DNA of 64,000 nt from Aradus depressus (Eukaryota > Arthropoda > Insecta > Hemiptera > Aradidae). The notes under the pieces were generated by a model that did no database searches, was not told the DNA's origin, and saw only the letters and a list, made by a program, of their open reading frames with translations. The translations under genes were made by a program, and so were the position numbers. Positions 53,644 to 64,000 of this stretch are shown piece after piece. Numbering within the stretch: position 1 is the stretch's first letter; each line of letters begins with the position of its first letter. The stretch is from positions 103,192,115-103,256,114 of the forward strand of contig OY759214.1 of NCBI GenBank assembly GCA_963662175.1. The letters run 5' to 3'.

Positions 53644-55440
53644 AGAAATACTTGTACAAAGTTTTTTCGATAATTTTTGTTCAATTGCACGTTTATTGAG
53701 GCTTTTAATTCGTATGAAAGTTCTCGTTCTAACAAAACAAAGAACCACAAAATCTTCAATTTCCGGATATTTACAATTAATACTCTCCTTCAAAGTTTGA
53801 AAAAGATTCACATAATTACCGTGAAACAAATCAAATTCCTTCTCCTTTCCCTTAACAACATTCAAAAAGTTGTCATTTGGAACCATAAGCCATCCCCGTG
53901 ATAATTTATGTAGCCAAGAAGTTTATATGATTTGTTCATGTCTTTTGAAAAAGATCCATACAAAGGTGCTTTTTCTGGGAATTTTTTTCTAATGCGGAAT
54001 ACTAAGTAACCCGCAAACATCTCAGTGTAATCACAGTCTTCTTTCAAGGCGTTCCAATTTTGGATAATGTTTTCTTCAGGTTGATCACTGATTTGCGGAA
54101 GAAGACCATCTAGGGATGATGCCAATTTTTCGTCTTCTTGTATATCTTCTTCTCCGATGATTGCTGATGTGTCTTGCGATGATGATGGTCCCCCTTCGCT
54201 CTTGTAGTCCCTTCTATTACTGATGATTACTATATTGAAGCTATTAGCATTTCCAATTCATCAAGTGCCTCATTCTGTTCGTTAAGGCTGTTTCCATACG
54301 CATTTTTCAGTGAATTGGATACAAAAATTGGAATTCTGGAATTCAGTACATCAAACGCGTTGTTAACAATTATGGCCATCTCTCCAACGTAATCGAATTC
54401 AGGAAAATTGTGTATGATGGCTTGACCAACCATGTACGAAAATAATTCAGCCGCTTTCCGCACATTTTGCCTTTCAGTACCAGTGACAAGAAGATGTTGC
54501 GATGAAAATTTATGCGCATATTTCAGATCACCCCCGCTGTTTTGCAGTGCAACAAGTTTTTTGAAGGCTTCTTTGGTGACTTGCTTACCGCTTTCTAGTT
54601 CGTAGCCATCCTCCAATAAGTGATTTCGAGGTAACTTCAAAGCGTGGGCTACGTCACAAAACCACCATATTCTACGACGGTCATAGTGTGGGTTTTTTAT
54701 CGATGGTGATTCTCTAATTATTCCCAAATCACGCAAGAACTTCCTATTAGAAGGGCCCATGTCACATACAATTGCTCCAGCTTTGGCCAAAATCAGCACA
54801 CTCAACCATTTTGATAGTCTAATGGAGGAGCTCCTTGGTGATGGGTGTATCAAAATCAAAAAATACAGGCTGTATCCACTTGCCAACCAAGCTTCTAATG
54901 AGTACTACTTGAACGTTGTTGTGTGGGCCTCTCATAATTTCTTGGCCAGGATCAAAACATATCTCACTGTTCACCTTCATTTCATCAAAACTCATCACTA
55001 CATCTCGCTTTAATTTGAGAAAATCAAAGCCTGAGCTTTCAAGAGTTGGAAACTCAAATCAATAAAACCGGGTTCAACGGAGATTTGTCGTAGTCGTCTA
55101 TAAATCGAGGTTTCGCTAGGAAGAGAGAATTGTAAAACGTTTCTAACAAAATGAAGAGCCTTGTGAGATATACATCTTTACCTATATCCTCACCTCACCA
55201 AATAGTCCAACTTTCCCTAATCATTTTTTGTTGTTGCGATGAAGAAAATTTGTCTTCGAAAATACGAGACATATTTCTGAGTTCTGAAATTTCGTTCTTG
55301 GCCGTATTTAATTGGTGTCTCAGATTTTCAATTTCTTCCTTCAGTTTCATGTTTTCTGCAGTTAGTAGCAGTTCTTCCTCTGGCTGAACTCCCGTGCAGG
55401 AACATACCTTTGGTTGATTATCATCCAATATAATTTGGCT
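53644..55440 (-). pseudogene. P-superfamily (THAP9-like) transposase, broken
   Basis: Read on the minus strand: a coiled-coil segment ENMKLKEEIENLRHQLNTAK with EDKFSSSQQQKMIRESW (55195-55428), then GEDIGKDVYLTRL; after a gap, PHNNVQVVLIRSLVGKWIQPVFFDFDTPI (about 54840-54960), VCDMGPSNRKFLRDLGI (catalytic Asp, about 54750), RRIWWFCDVAHALKLPRNHLLEDGY (second catalytic region), HLLVTGTERQNVRKAAELFS and NNAFDVLNSR; then 53862-54125 (CDYTEMFAGYLVFRIRKKFP) and a C-terminal tail cut by the PLE duplication at 53644-53656. The THAP DNA-binding domain was not found. At least two frame changes and a stop between segments exclude a functional product unless some gaps are introns. Confidence 0.87.
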
Positions 55441-55731
55441 CTAGATCAATTGTTGGTTCACAACATTCAAAATATTGAGCTTGCTATCACGCAAAACACC
55501 ATTATGACGCGTGAAATACTTACTTCAGCAATAAAAACTAGATAAATTAAATTGAAAATAAACTATCTAATAACACGCACACACTCCGAAAGCTCGAGCC
55601 AAACTGATTCGCTTGAGGGTAGGCTTTGGGAAGTGAAAGGCGCCCGCCGTGAGCACCAGTGACGCTTGGGTTTTCCCCAACGGGCCAGCTCGTGGCCCCT
55701 ACCGTGTTAGTATAGCATCCGTGGTCAAAAC

Positions 55732-56250
55732 CATGTGACATTTTCTAGAAAACTGGATAAGTTGGGGTTGTTTTGTGGAGGGACTGGTAATAATACGGAC
55801 GTCATTATGAGCTCTGGTAGTATAGAAGCTAGAACAGTACAAACTAACACTATTTATTAGAAATTATTAAGACTATAAATAAGACGAACATATCCGGAAA
55901 ACAAAACTAAATAACCAACATTAATTCTTCGAAAACTGACTGACATATTCTTCTAATTCTTGACATTATCTTGATCCATTTTTTTTTTTTTTTTTTTTTT
56001 TTTTCAATTTTTTCTTAAACATTTAATATGTTTCAGTTGGTCATTACGCAGTTTTCCATGACCAAGTAAGTACAATATGCTACATTATTAATAAGTATAT
56101 TGTTATTTTTGACAGCGTTACTTAAGTACACAAATAGTTCCCAGATCCCACCTGTCCGTCGTTCAGAAGTTATTAAATAACTTCTGTGTTTTAATGAATA
56201 ATTATAATAAGGATTATATATCAAATTGATCAAACTCAACCGAACTTTTC
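55732..56250. other. AT-rich flank with a T-run
   Basis: A 25-base T-run lies at about 55980-56004, possibly the poly(A) tail of an unrecognised minus-strand insertion. No coding is supported. Confidence 0.4.
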
Positions 56251-56258
56251 CTACTGGC

Positions 56259-56535
56259 AAATGGAGTTGATAGTACTGGACTATTTTCAAAACTCCCTGT
56301 CTTTTCTACAAATGAAGCTGACTGATACTACTCGACTATTTTCAAAACTCCCTGTCCTTCCTACAAATGGAGTTGATACTACTGGACTATTTTCAAAACT
56401 CCCTGTCCTTCCTACAAATGGAGTTGATACTACTGGACTATTTTCAAAACTCCCTGTCCTTCCTACAAATGGAGTTGATACTACTGGACTATTTTCAAAA
56501 CTCTCTGTCTTTTCTACTAATGGAGTTGATACTTC
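56259..56535 (+). repeat. 51-bp minisatellite, about five copies
   Basis: TTTTCAAAACTCCCTGTCCT followed by AATGGAGTTGATACTACTGG repeats every 51 bp. As 51 is a multiple of three, it gives a 17-residue repeat (LFSKLPVLPTNGVDTTG) in one frame and another in a second frame. No start context or flanking coding supports a gene. Confidence 0.93.
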
Positions 56536-56684
56536 TTGACTGTATGTACTTTGCCGATATTTATATTTTTTATTTATTTGTACTGTATTTTTTTAAAAAC
56601 TATTTTGATACATTCTTCTTATTACATCAGAGAATAACAATTTTTATAATTAACTGAGACCCCCTCCCCTTTCTACACGTCACA

Positions 56685-59600
56685 TTGTATACAGTTCCTG
56701 TGTGTCGTTGGTGAGTACTCATTGAGGTGTGTATTTGATGTAGTATGTACGAGAGGACTCTTTAATAAGTCTCTGTTTGATAGCCAACTGTGGATGTATT
56801 ATATTGGCAACTTGATTATGTCTAAGTATATAGTCTGTTTCTGTGTATAGCTTGTACAAAGGTCGTGTGTGTGAGGTTGGTGAGTACTCATTGAGGTGTG
56901 TACTTGATGTAGTATGTACGAGAGGACTCTTTAATAAGTCTCTGTTTGATAGCCAACTGTGGATGTATTATATTGGCAACTTGATTATGTCCATCTAAAT
57001 AGTCTGTTTCTGTGTATAGTTTGTACAAAGGTCGTGTGTGTGAGGTTGGTGAGTACTCATTGAGGTGTATACTTGATGTAGTATGTACGAGAGGACTCTT
57101 TAATAAGTCTCTGTTTGATAGCCAACTGTGGATGTATTATATTGGCAACTTGATTATGTCTAAGTATATAGTCTGTTTCTGTGCATAGTTTGTACAAAGG
57201 TCGTGTGTGTCGTTGGTGGGCACTCATTGAGGTGTGTTTTTGATGTAGTATGTACGAGAGGACTCTTTAATAAGTCTCTGTTTATTAGCCAACTGTGGAT
57301 GTATTATATTGGCAACTTGATTATGTCTAAGTATATAGTCTGTTTCTGTGTATAGTTTGTACAAAGGTCGTGTGTGAGGTTGGTGAGTACTCATTGAGGT
57401 GTATACTTGATGTAGTATGTACGAGAGGACTCTTTAATAAGTCTCTGTTTATTAGCCAACTGTGGATGTATTATATTGGCAACTTGATTATGTCTAAGTA
57501 TATAGTCTGTTTCTGTGCATAGTTTGTACAAAGGTCGTGTGTGAGGTTGGTGAGTACTCATTGAGGTGTGTATTTGATGTAGTATGTACGAGAGGACTCT
57601 TTAATAAGTCTCTGTTTGATAGCCAACTGTGGATGTATTATATATGCAACTTGATTATGTCTAAGTATATAGTCTGTTTCTGTGCATAGTTTGTACAAAG
57701 GTCGTGTGTGTCGTTGGTGGGCACTCATTGAGGTGTGTTTTTGATGTAGTATGTACGAGAGGACTCTTTAATAAGTCTCTGTTTGATAGCCAACTGTGGA
57801 TGTATTATATTGGCAACTTGATTATGTCTAAGTATATAGTCTGTTTCTGTGCATAGTTTGTACAAAGGTCGTGTGTGAGGTTGGTGAGTACTCATTGAGG
57901 TGTATACTTGATGTAGTATGTACGAGAGGACTCTTTAATAAGTCTCTGTTTATTAGCCAACTGTGGATGTATTATATTGGCAACTTGATTATGTCTAAGT
58001 ATATAGTCTGTTTCTGTGCATAGTTTGTACAAAGGTCGTGTGTGTCGTTGGTGGGCACTCATTGAGGTGTGTTTTTGATGTAGTATGTACGAGAGGACTC
58101 TTTAATAAGTCTCTGTTTGATAGCCAACTGTGGATGTATTATATTGGCAACTTGATTATGTCTAAGTATATAGTCTGTTTCTGTGCATAGTTTGTACAAA
58201 GGTCGTGTGTGAGGTTGGTGAGTACTCATTGAGGTGTATACTTGATGTAGTATGTACGAGAGGACTCTTTAATAAGTCTCTGTTTATTAGCCAACTGTGG
58301 ATGTATTATATTGGCAACTTGATTATGTCTAAGTATATAGTCTGTTTCTGTGCATAGTTTGTACAAAGGTCGTGTGTGTCGTTGGTGGGCACTCATTGAG
58401 GTGTGTTTTTGATGTAGTATGTACGAGAGGACTCTGCAATAAGTCACTGTTTAATAGCCAACTGTGGATGTATTATATTGGCAACTTGATTATGTCCATC
58501 TAAATAGTCTGTTTCTGTGTATAGTTTGTACAAAGGTCGTGTGTGTGAGGTTGGTGAGTACTCATTGAGGTGTATACTTGATGTAGTATGTACGAGAGGA
58601 CTCTTTAATAAGTCTCTGTTTGATAGCCAACTGTGGATGTATTATATTGGCAACTTGATTATGTCTAAGTATATAGTCTGTTTCTGTGCATAGTTTGTAC
58701 AAAGGTCGTGTGTGTCGTTGGTGGGCACTCATTGAGGTGTGTTTTTGATGTAGTATGTACGAGAGGACTCTTTAATAAGTCTCTGTTTATTAGCCAACTG
58801 TGGATGTATTATATTGGCAACTTGATTATGTCTAAGTATATAGTCTGTTTCTGTGTATAGTTTGTACAAAGGTCGTGTGTGAGGTTGGTGAGTACTCATT
58901 GAGGTGTATACTTGATGTAGTATGTACGAGAGGACTCTTTAATAAGTCTCTGTTTATTAGCCAACTGTGGATGTATTATATTGGCAACTTGATTATGTCT
59001 AAGTATATAGTCTGTTTCTGTGCATAGTTTGTACAAAGGTCGTGTGTGAGGTTGGTGAGTACTCATTGAGGTGTGTATTTGATGTAGTATGTACGAGAGG
59101 ACTCTTTAATAAGTCTCTGTTTGATAGCCAACTGTGGATGTATTATATTGGCAACTTGATTATGTCTAAGTATATAGTCTGTTTCTGTGCATAGTTTGTA
59201 CAAAGGTCGTGTGTGTCGTTGGTGGGCACTCATTGAGGTGTGTTTTTGATGTAGTATGTACGAGAGGACTCTTTAATAAGTCTCTGTTTGATAGCCAACT
59301 GTGGATGTATTATATTGGCAACTTGATTATGTCTAAGTATATAGTCTGTTTCTGTGCATAGTTTGTACAAAGGTCGTGTGTGAGGTTGGTGAGTACTCAT
59401 TGAGGTGTATACTTGATGTAGTATGTACGAGAGGACTCTTTAATAAGTCTCTGTTTATTAGCCAACTGTGGATGTATTATATTGGCAACTTGATTATGTC
59501 TAAGTATATAGTCTGTTTCTGTGCATAGTTTGTACAAAGGTCGTGTGTGAGGTTGGTGAGTACTCATTGAGGTGTGTATTTGATGTAGTATGTACGAGAG

Positions 59601-60762
59601 GACTCTTTAATAAGTCTCTGTTTGATAGCCAACTGTGGATGTATTATATATGCAACTTGATTATGTCTAAGTATATAGTCTGTTTCTGTGCATAGTTTGT
59701 ACAAAGGTCGTGTGTGTCGTTGGTGGGCACTCATTGAGGTGTGTTTTTGATGTAGTATGTACGAGAGGACTCTTTAATAAGTCTCTGTTTGATAGCCAAC
59801 TGTGGATGTATTATATTGGCAACTTGATTATGTCTAAGTATATAGTCTGTTTCTGTGCATAGTTTGTACAAAGGTCGTGTGTGAGGTTGGTGAGTACTCA
59901 TTGAGGTGTATACTTGATGTAGTATGTACGAGAGGACTCTTTAATAAGTCTCTGTTTATTAGCCAACTGTGGATGTATTATATTGGCAACTTGATTATGT
60001 CCATCTAAATAGTCTGTTTCTGTGTATAGTTTGTACAAAGGTCGTCTGTGTCGTTGGTGGGCACTCATTGAGGTGTGTATTTGATGTAGTATGTACGAGA
60101 GGACTCTTTAATAAGTCTCTGTTTAATAGTCAACTGTGGATGTATTATATTGGCAACTTGATTATGTCCATCTAAATAGTCTGTTTCTGTGTATAGTTTG
60201 TACAAAGGTCGTGTGTGTCGTTGGTGGGCACTCATTGAGGTGTGTATTTGATGTAGTATGTACGAGAGGACTCTTTAATAAGTCTCTGTTTAATAGCCAA
60301 CTGTGGATGTATTATATTGGCAACTTGATTATGTCCATCTAAATAGTCTGTTTCTGTGTATAGTTTGTACAAAGGTCGTGTGTGTCGTTGGTGAGTACTC
60401 ATTGAGGTGTATACTTGATGTAGTATGTACGAGAGGACTCTTTAATAAGTCTCTGTTTAATAGCCAACTGTGGATGTATTATATTGGCAACTTGATTATG
60501 TCTAAGTATATAGTCTGTTTCTGTGTATAGTTTGTACAAAGGTCGTGTGTGTCGTTGGTGAGTACTCATTGAGGTGTGTACTTGATGTAGTATGTACGAG
60601 AGGACTCTTTAATAAGTCACTGTTTGATAGCCAACTGTGGATGTATTATATTGGCAACTTGATTATGTCTAAGTATATAGTCTGTTTCTGTGCATAGTTT
60701 GTACAAAGGTCGTGTGTGTCGTTGGTGAGTACTCATTGAGGTGTGTATTTGATGTAGTATGT
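56685..60762 (+). repeat. 167-bp satellite DNA, array 1 (~24 copies)
   Basis: The unit includes GTTTGTACAAAGGTCGTGTG, GAGTACTCATTGAGGTGTG, GTACGAGAGGACTCTTTAAT and CCAACTGTGGATGTATTATA. Copies at 59969, 60136 and 60303 are exactly 167 bp apart. Variant positions (CGTTGGTGGGCAC versus AGGTTGGTGAGTAC; GTATACTTG, GTGTTTTTG or GTGTATTTG; TTATTAGCC or GATAGCC) recur in blocks, giving a higher-order organisation. Confidence 0.97.
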
Positions 60763-62250
60763 TGAAGGGATTACTGTACTCCTTCTTGATATGAATAATA
60801 AAAAGAAATTATATTTGACTGAGTTTAAATTTTGTTGAAGTTAATTACCTAATGTTTACTAAAAAAAATGAATTATAAATTGATTAATGGAGTGAAGCTC
60901 CTAAAAAAAAAACTATGTCATAAATAACCCTACAAAAATTTACAATATTATATATATATATATATATATAATTGTACCAATCAAAAAAAATCAAATTATG
61001 TTTCCCGAGTATAAAAAAATGCATTATTAATTATTCTGTGCCGATTAATTGGTACATACCTCCAAAGTGTAGATTCGTGGGACCCCTGAGTTGAGAAATT
61101 TTAACTTCGTTGAGAGAGCATATGGGGAATCAAAAAAAAATCAAAACATATCTACAACGAAAACTATTTTAATAAAAAAAAATTGAACTTGAAAATTGGC
61201 CATTGAAATATATACAAATAAAATAAATGGATCCTACCTCGTGACGTGCATGACCTTTGAAACATATTTACAAATTTTACTCTTTTAACATAAATCATGA
61301 GGTCCGCATTCTCCCCACATCCTCTCTACCCTTCACTGGTCACTTAGTACTCACTTTAACTTGTTTACTCACTCTTTTTCACTAAAATTGTCGAAAAAAT
61401 TAGAGACTAGCCTCTCACAGGTTCCACGTCTACCAGAACCCAGCGTAGACTAACTATCTGCCTCCGCACGGAATTATGGGTAGCAGATTCGAGTTTCTTT
61501 TTCCTGTCGTCTATTGTTTTACTTCTAAATATTTAAAATTTTTGGTGTTTTCTCTCCTTTCTTCCTTTTCTTCTTTCTTCTAAATTGTCATCTTAATTTT
61601 CTGTAACTTTTCTTTTCACTTTTGACTCCTACTTTTCTCAAAAACAGTGTTCAAAGTTTGTGGTATACACTTTCGGATCACTTGTATTTTCTCAGATGGG
61701 ATCCGGCCTAGTTGATTCGATGTATTTTAGAACTGACCTTTTCTTCAAAATTTACTACTGGCTTTTCTTTCTGATGTGGGCAGTTTTCCTCTTCTTTTTC
61801 TTCTTCAATCTTTTCTTAATAATTAAGTGTCCTTCTCTAAAAATTCTCATCGCCTTCTACCGACCAGTTTTTTGAATATTGATCTTTTCTATTTTTTGCT
61901 TATAATTTCCTCAAATTTTCTTCATTTCTTCTTCTTTTATCTGTTTCATTTTGTTCCTGGGTGCTAAACTAATCCCTTCTGAACATTTAGTTGCCTTCTG
62001 AAGTCGGTGGATCTTGTAATTACTATTTAAAATGTTTGTTGATACTTGCAACGTTAGGCCTAAGGTTACCTTTTCTTTATTTTTACTGTTTTTTATTTCT
62101 TTTTAAACTTGTTTTGTTCTTCTGATTTTCATTTTCTTTTCTTCTTTCTTGATTTTCTTTCTTCTTTTACTTTGATTTCGTCTTCTAAATTTGGTTTAAA
62201 AAAAAATACTATAACGTTAGTCATCATGGCGACGGTTTATTTACATTACA
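60763..62250 (+). mobile_element. Solo-LTR-like insertion in the satellite
   Basis: Sequence TGAAGGGATTACTG...TTTACATTACA (TG...CA ends, 1488 bp) interrupts a satellite unit; the unit is restored by removing it with one copy of ATGT (60759-60762, 62251-62254). A 4-bp duplication with TG...CA ends fits a long LTR of Gypsy type. The left third is AT-rich with a (TA)n near 60951-60969; the right two thirds are pyrimidine-rich. No primer-binding site or pol frame is present. Internal frames of 70 codons are chance. Confidence 0.7.
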
Positions 62251-64000
62251 ATGTACGAGAGGACTCGTTAATAAGTCTCTGTTTAATAGCCAACTGTGGA
62301 TGTATTATATTGGCAACTTGATTATGTCTAAGTATATAGTCTGTTTCTGTGTATAGTTTGTACAAAGGTCGTGTGTGTGAGGTTGGTGAGTACTCATTGA
62401 AGTGTGTACTTGATGTAGTATGTACGAGAGGACTCTTTAATAAGTCACTGTTTGATAGCCAACTGTGGATGTATTATATTGGCAACTTGATTATGTCTAA
62501 GTATATAGTCTGTTTCTGTGTATAGTTTGTACAAAGGTCGTGTGTAAGAGATTGGTGAGTACTCATTGAGGTGTGTACTTGATGTAGTATGTACGAGAGG
62601 ACTCTTTAATAAGTCACTGTTTGATAGCCAACTGTGGATGTATTATATTGGCAACTTGATTATGTCTAAGTATATAGTCTGTTTCTGTGTATAGTTTGTA
62701 CAAAGGTCGTGTGTGTGAGGTTGGTGAGTACTCATTGAGGTGTGTACTTGATGTAGTATGTACGAGAGGACTCTTTAATAAGTCACTGTTTGATAGCCAA
62801 CTGTGGATGTATTATATTGGCAACTTGATTATGTCTAAGTATATAGTCTGTTTCTGTGTATAGTTTGTACAAAGGTCGTGTGTGTGAGGTTGGTGAGTAC
62901 TCATTGAAGTGTGTACTTGATGTAGTATGTACGAGAGGACTCTTTAATAAGTCACTGTTTGATAGCCAACTGTGGATGTATTATATTGGCAACTTGATTA
63001 TGTCTAAGTATATAGTCTGTTTCTGTGTATAGTTTGTACAAAGGTCGTGTGTGTGAGGTTGGTGAGTACTCATTGAGGTGTGTACTTGATGTAGTATGTA
63101 CGAGAGGACTCTTTAATAAGTCACTGTTTGATAGCCAACTGTGGATGTATTATATTGGCAACTTGATTATGTCTAAGTATATAGTCTGTTTCTGTGTACA
63201 GTTTGTACAAAGGTCGTGTGTGTGAGGTTGGTGAGTACTCATTGAGGTGTGTACTTGATGTAGTATGTACGAGAGGACTCTTTAATAAGTCACTGTTTGA
63301 TAGCCAACTGTGGATGTATTATATTGGCAACTTGATTATGTCTAAGTATATAGTCTGTTTCTGTGTATAGTTTGTACAAAGGTCGTGTGTGTGAGGTTGG
63401 TGAGTACTCATTGAAGTGTGTACTTGATGTAGTATGTACGAGAGGACTCTTTAATAAGTCACTGTTTGATAGCCAACTGTGGATGTATTATATTGGCAAC
63501 TTGATTATGTCTAAGTATATAGTCTGTTTCTGTGTATAGTTTGTACAAAGGTCGTGTGTGTGAGGTTGGTGAGTACTCATTGAGGTGTGTACTTGATGTA
63601 GTATGTACGAGAGGACTCTTTAATAAGTCACTGTTTGATAGCCAACTGTGGATGTATTATATTGGCAACTTGATTATGTCTAAGTATATAGTCTGTTTCT
63701 GTGTATAGTTTGTACAAAGGTCGTGTGTGTGAGGTTGGTGAGTACTCATTGAAGTGTGTACTTGATGTAGTATGTACGAGAGGACTCTTTAATAAGTCAC
63801 TGTTTGATAGCCAACTGTGGATGTATTATATTGGCAACTTGATTATGTCTAAGTATATAGTCTGTTTCTGTGTATAGTTTGTACAAAGGTCGTGTGTGTG
63901 AGGTTGGTGAGTACTCATTGAGGTGTGTACTTGATGTAGTATGTACGAGAGGACTCTTTAATAAGTCACTGTTTGATAGCCAACTGTGGATGTATTATAT
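62251..64000 (+). repeat. 167-bp satellite DNA, array 2 (~10.5 copies, runs off the window)
   Basis: Same unit as array 1 but more uniform: GTGTGTGAGGTTGGTGAGTA, AAGTCACTGTTTGATAGCC, CTGTGTATAGT. A diagnostic ATTGAAGTG/ATTGAGGTG site alternates in the order A,G,G,A,G,G,A,G,A,G along the array. The array continues beyond base 64000. Confidence 0.97.

Larger units (their letters stand above)
47907..55723 (-). mobile_element. P-superfamily DNA transposon carrying a nested Penelope-like element
   Basis: Terminal inverted repeats at 47907-47947 and 55683-55723 match over 41 bp with one mismatch (outer end CACGGATGCTATACTAACAC). The 8-bp target duplication GTCAAAAC lies at 47899-47906 and 55724-55731, the size made by P elements. 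Near each end a second inverted block, CTGGTGCTCAC, resembles the subterminal inverted repeats known in P elements. Transposase pieces with P/THAP9-type motifs lie on the minus strand at 53644-55440. The nested insertion occupies 48419-53643. Confidence 0.92.

Noticed and set aside
56259..56535. 17-residue repeat protein
   Set aside because: A 51-bp minisatellite stays open in two frames by arithmetic; no flanking coding or start signal supports a gene.
59969..60530. Repeated 68-codon open frames in the satellite
   Set aside because: They appear only in units where the variant TCCATCTAAATAG or CGTTGGTG removes stops; neighbouring units are closed. No start or splice context.
61660..62321. 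Phe-rich membrane-like open frames in the solo-LTR-like insertion
   Set aside because: They arise from T/C-rich low-complexity DNA; no conserved motif.

Overview
This window looks like repeat-dense, AT-rich heterochromatin from an arthropod, most likely an insect. The order cannot be fixed from sequence alone. I found no convincing single-copy host gene. Almost every protein-coding stretch belongs to a transposable element: BEL/Pao, Gypsy and errantivirus-like LTR elements; I/Jockey-, Jockey-, RTE- and R1-type non-LTR elements; a Penelope-like element; and PIF/Harbinger, hAT and P-superfamily DNA transposons. A tRNA-derived SINE, about ten tandem-repeat arrays and a 167-bp satellite make up much of the rest.

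Layout. 1-4 kb: RNase H tail of a non-LTR element, an interspersed repeat, a SINE, and an env remnant next to a probable LTR (minus strand). 4-10.5 kb: a very young BEL/Pao element (4592-10280, LTRs identical except for a poly-C tract, TSD GTAGG) that splits an older minus-strand non-LTR element. 11.7-12.7 kb: an inverted RT/RNase H fragment pair. 14.2-17.1 kb: a dead Jockey element between two ~430-bp direct repeats. 17.2-19.4 kb: an RTE-clade element with a long open frame. 19.4-22.6 kb: a gag zinc-knuckle remnant, minisatellites and dispersed repeats. 22670-26133: a Harbinger element with 38-bp perfect TIRs, split by a poly(A)-tailed R1-clade element. 27.4-29 kb: minisatellites and a second SINE fragment.

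30.4-35.9 kb is a four-level nest: a 133-bp tandem repeat holds a Gypsy element (30818-35752), which holds a hAT element (31864-34219), which holds a deleted BEL element (32274-33735). 36236-41786 is a nearly complete I-like element with ORF1, EN, RT and RNase H, damaged by only two frame changes. 43.7-47.4 kb is a ~122-bp tandem array interrupted by an R1-clade element bounded by a 25-bp duplication. 47907-55723 is a P-superfamily transposon (41-bp TIRs, 8-bp TSD) whose transposase is interrupted by a 5.2-kb Penelope-like insertion. From 56.69 kb to the window end runs a 167-bp satellite with higher-order structure, interrupted at 60763-62250 by a solo-LTR-like insertion.

How the parts relate. 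The elements do not form a pathway. They are layers of insertion whose order can be read from target-site duplications. Several are non-autonomous because of internal deletions (integrase core lost from two BEL copies and the Gypsy copy, RT active site lost from one R1 copy), so any recent movement must have been supplied in trans. Two otherwise long polyprotein frames (BEL and Penelope) are each broken by exactly one in-frame TGA.
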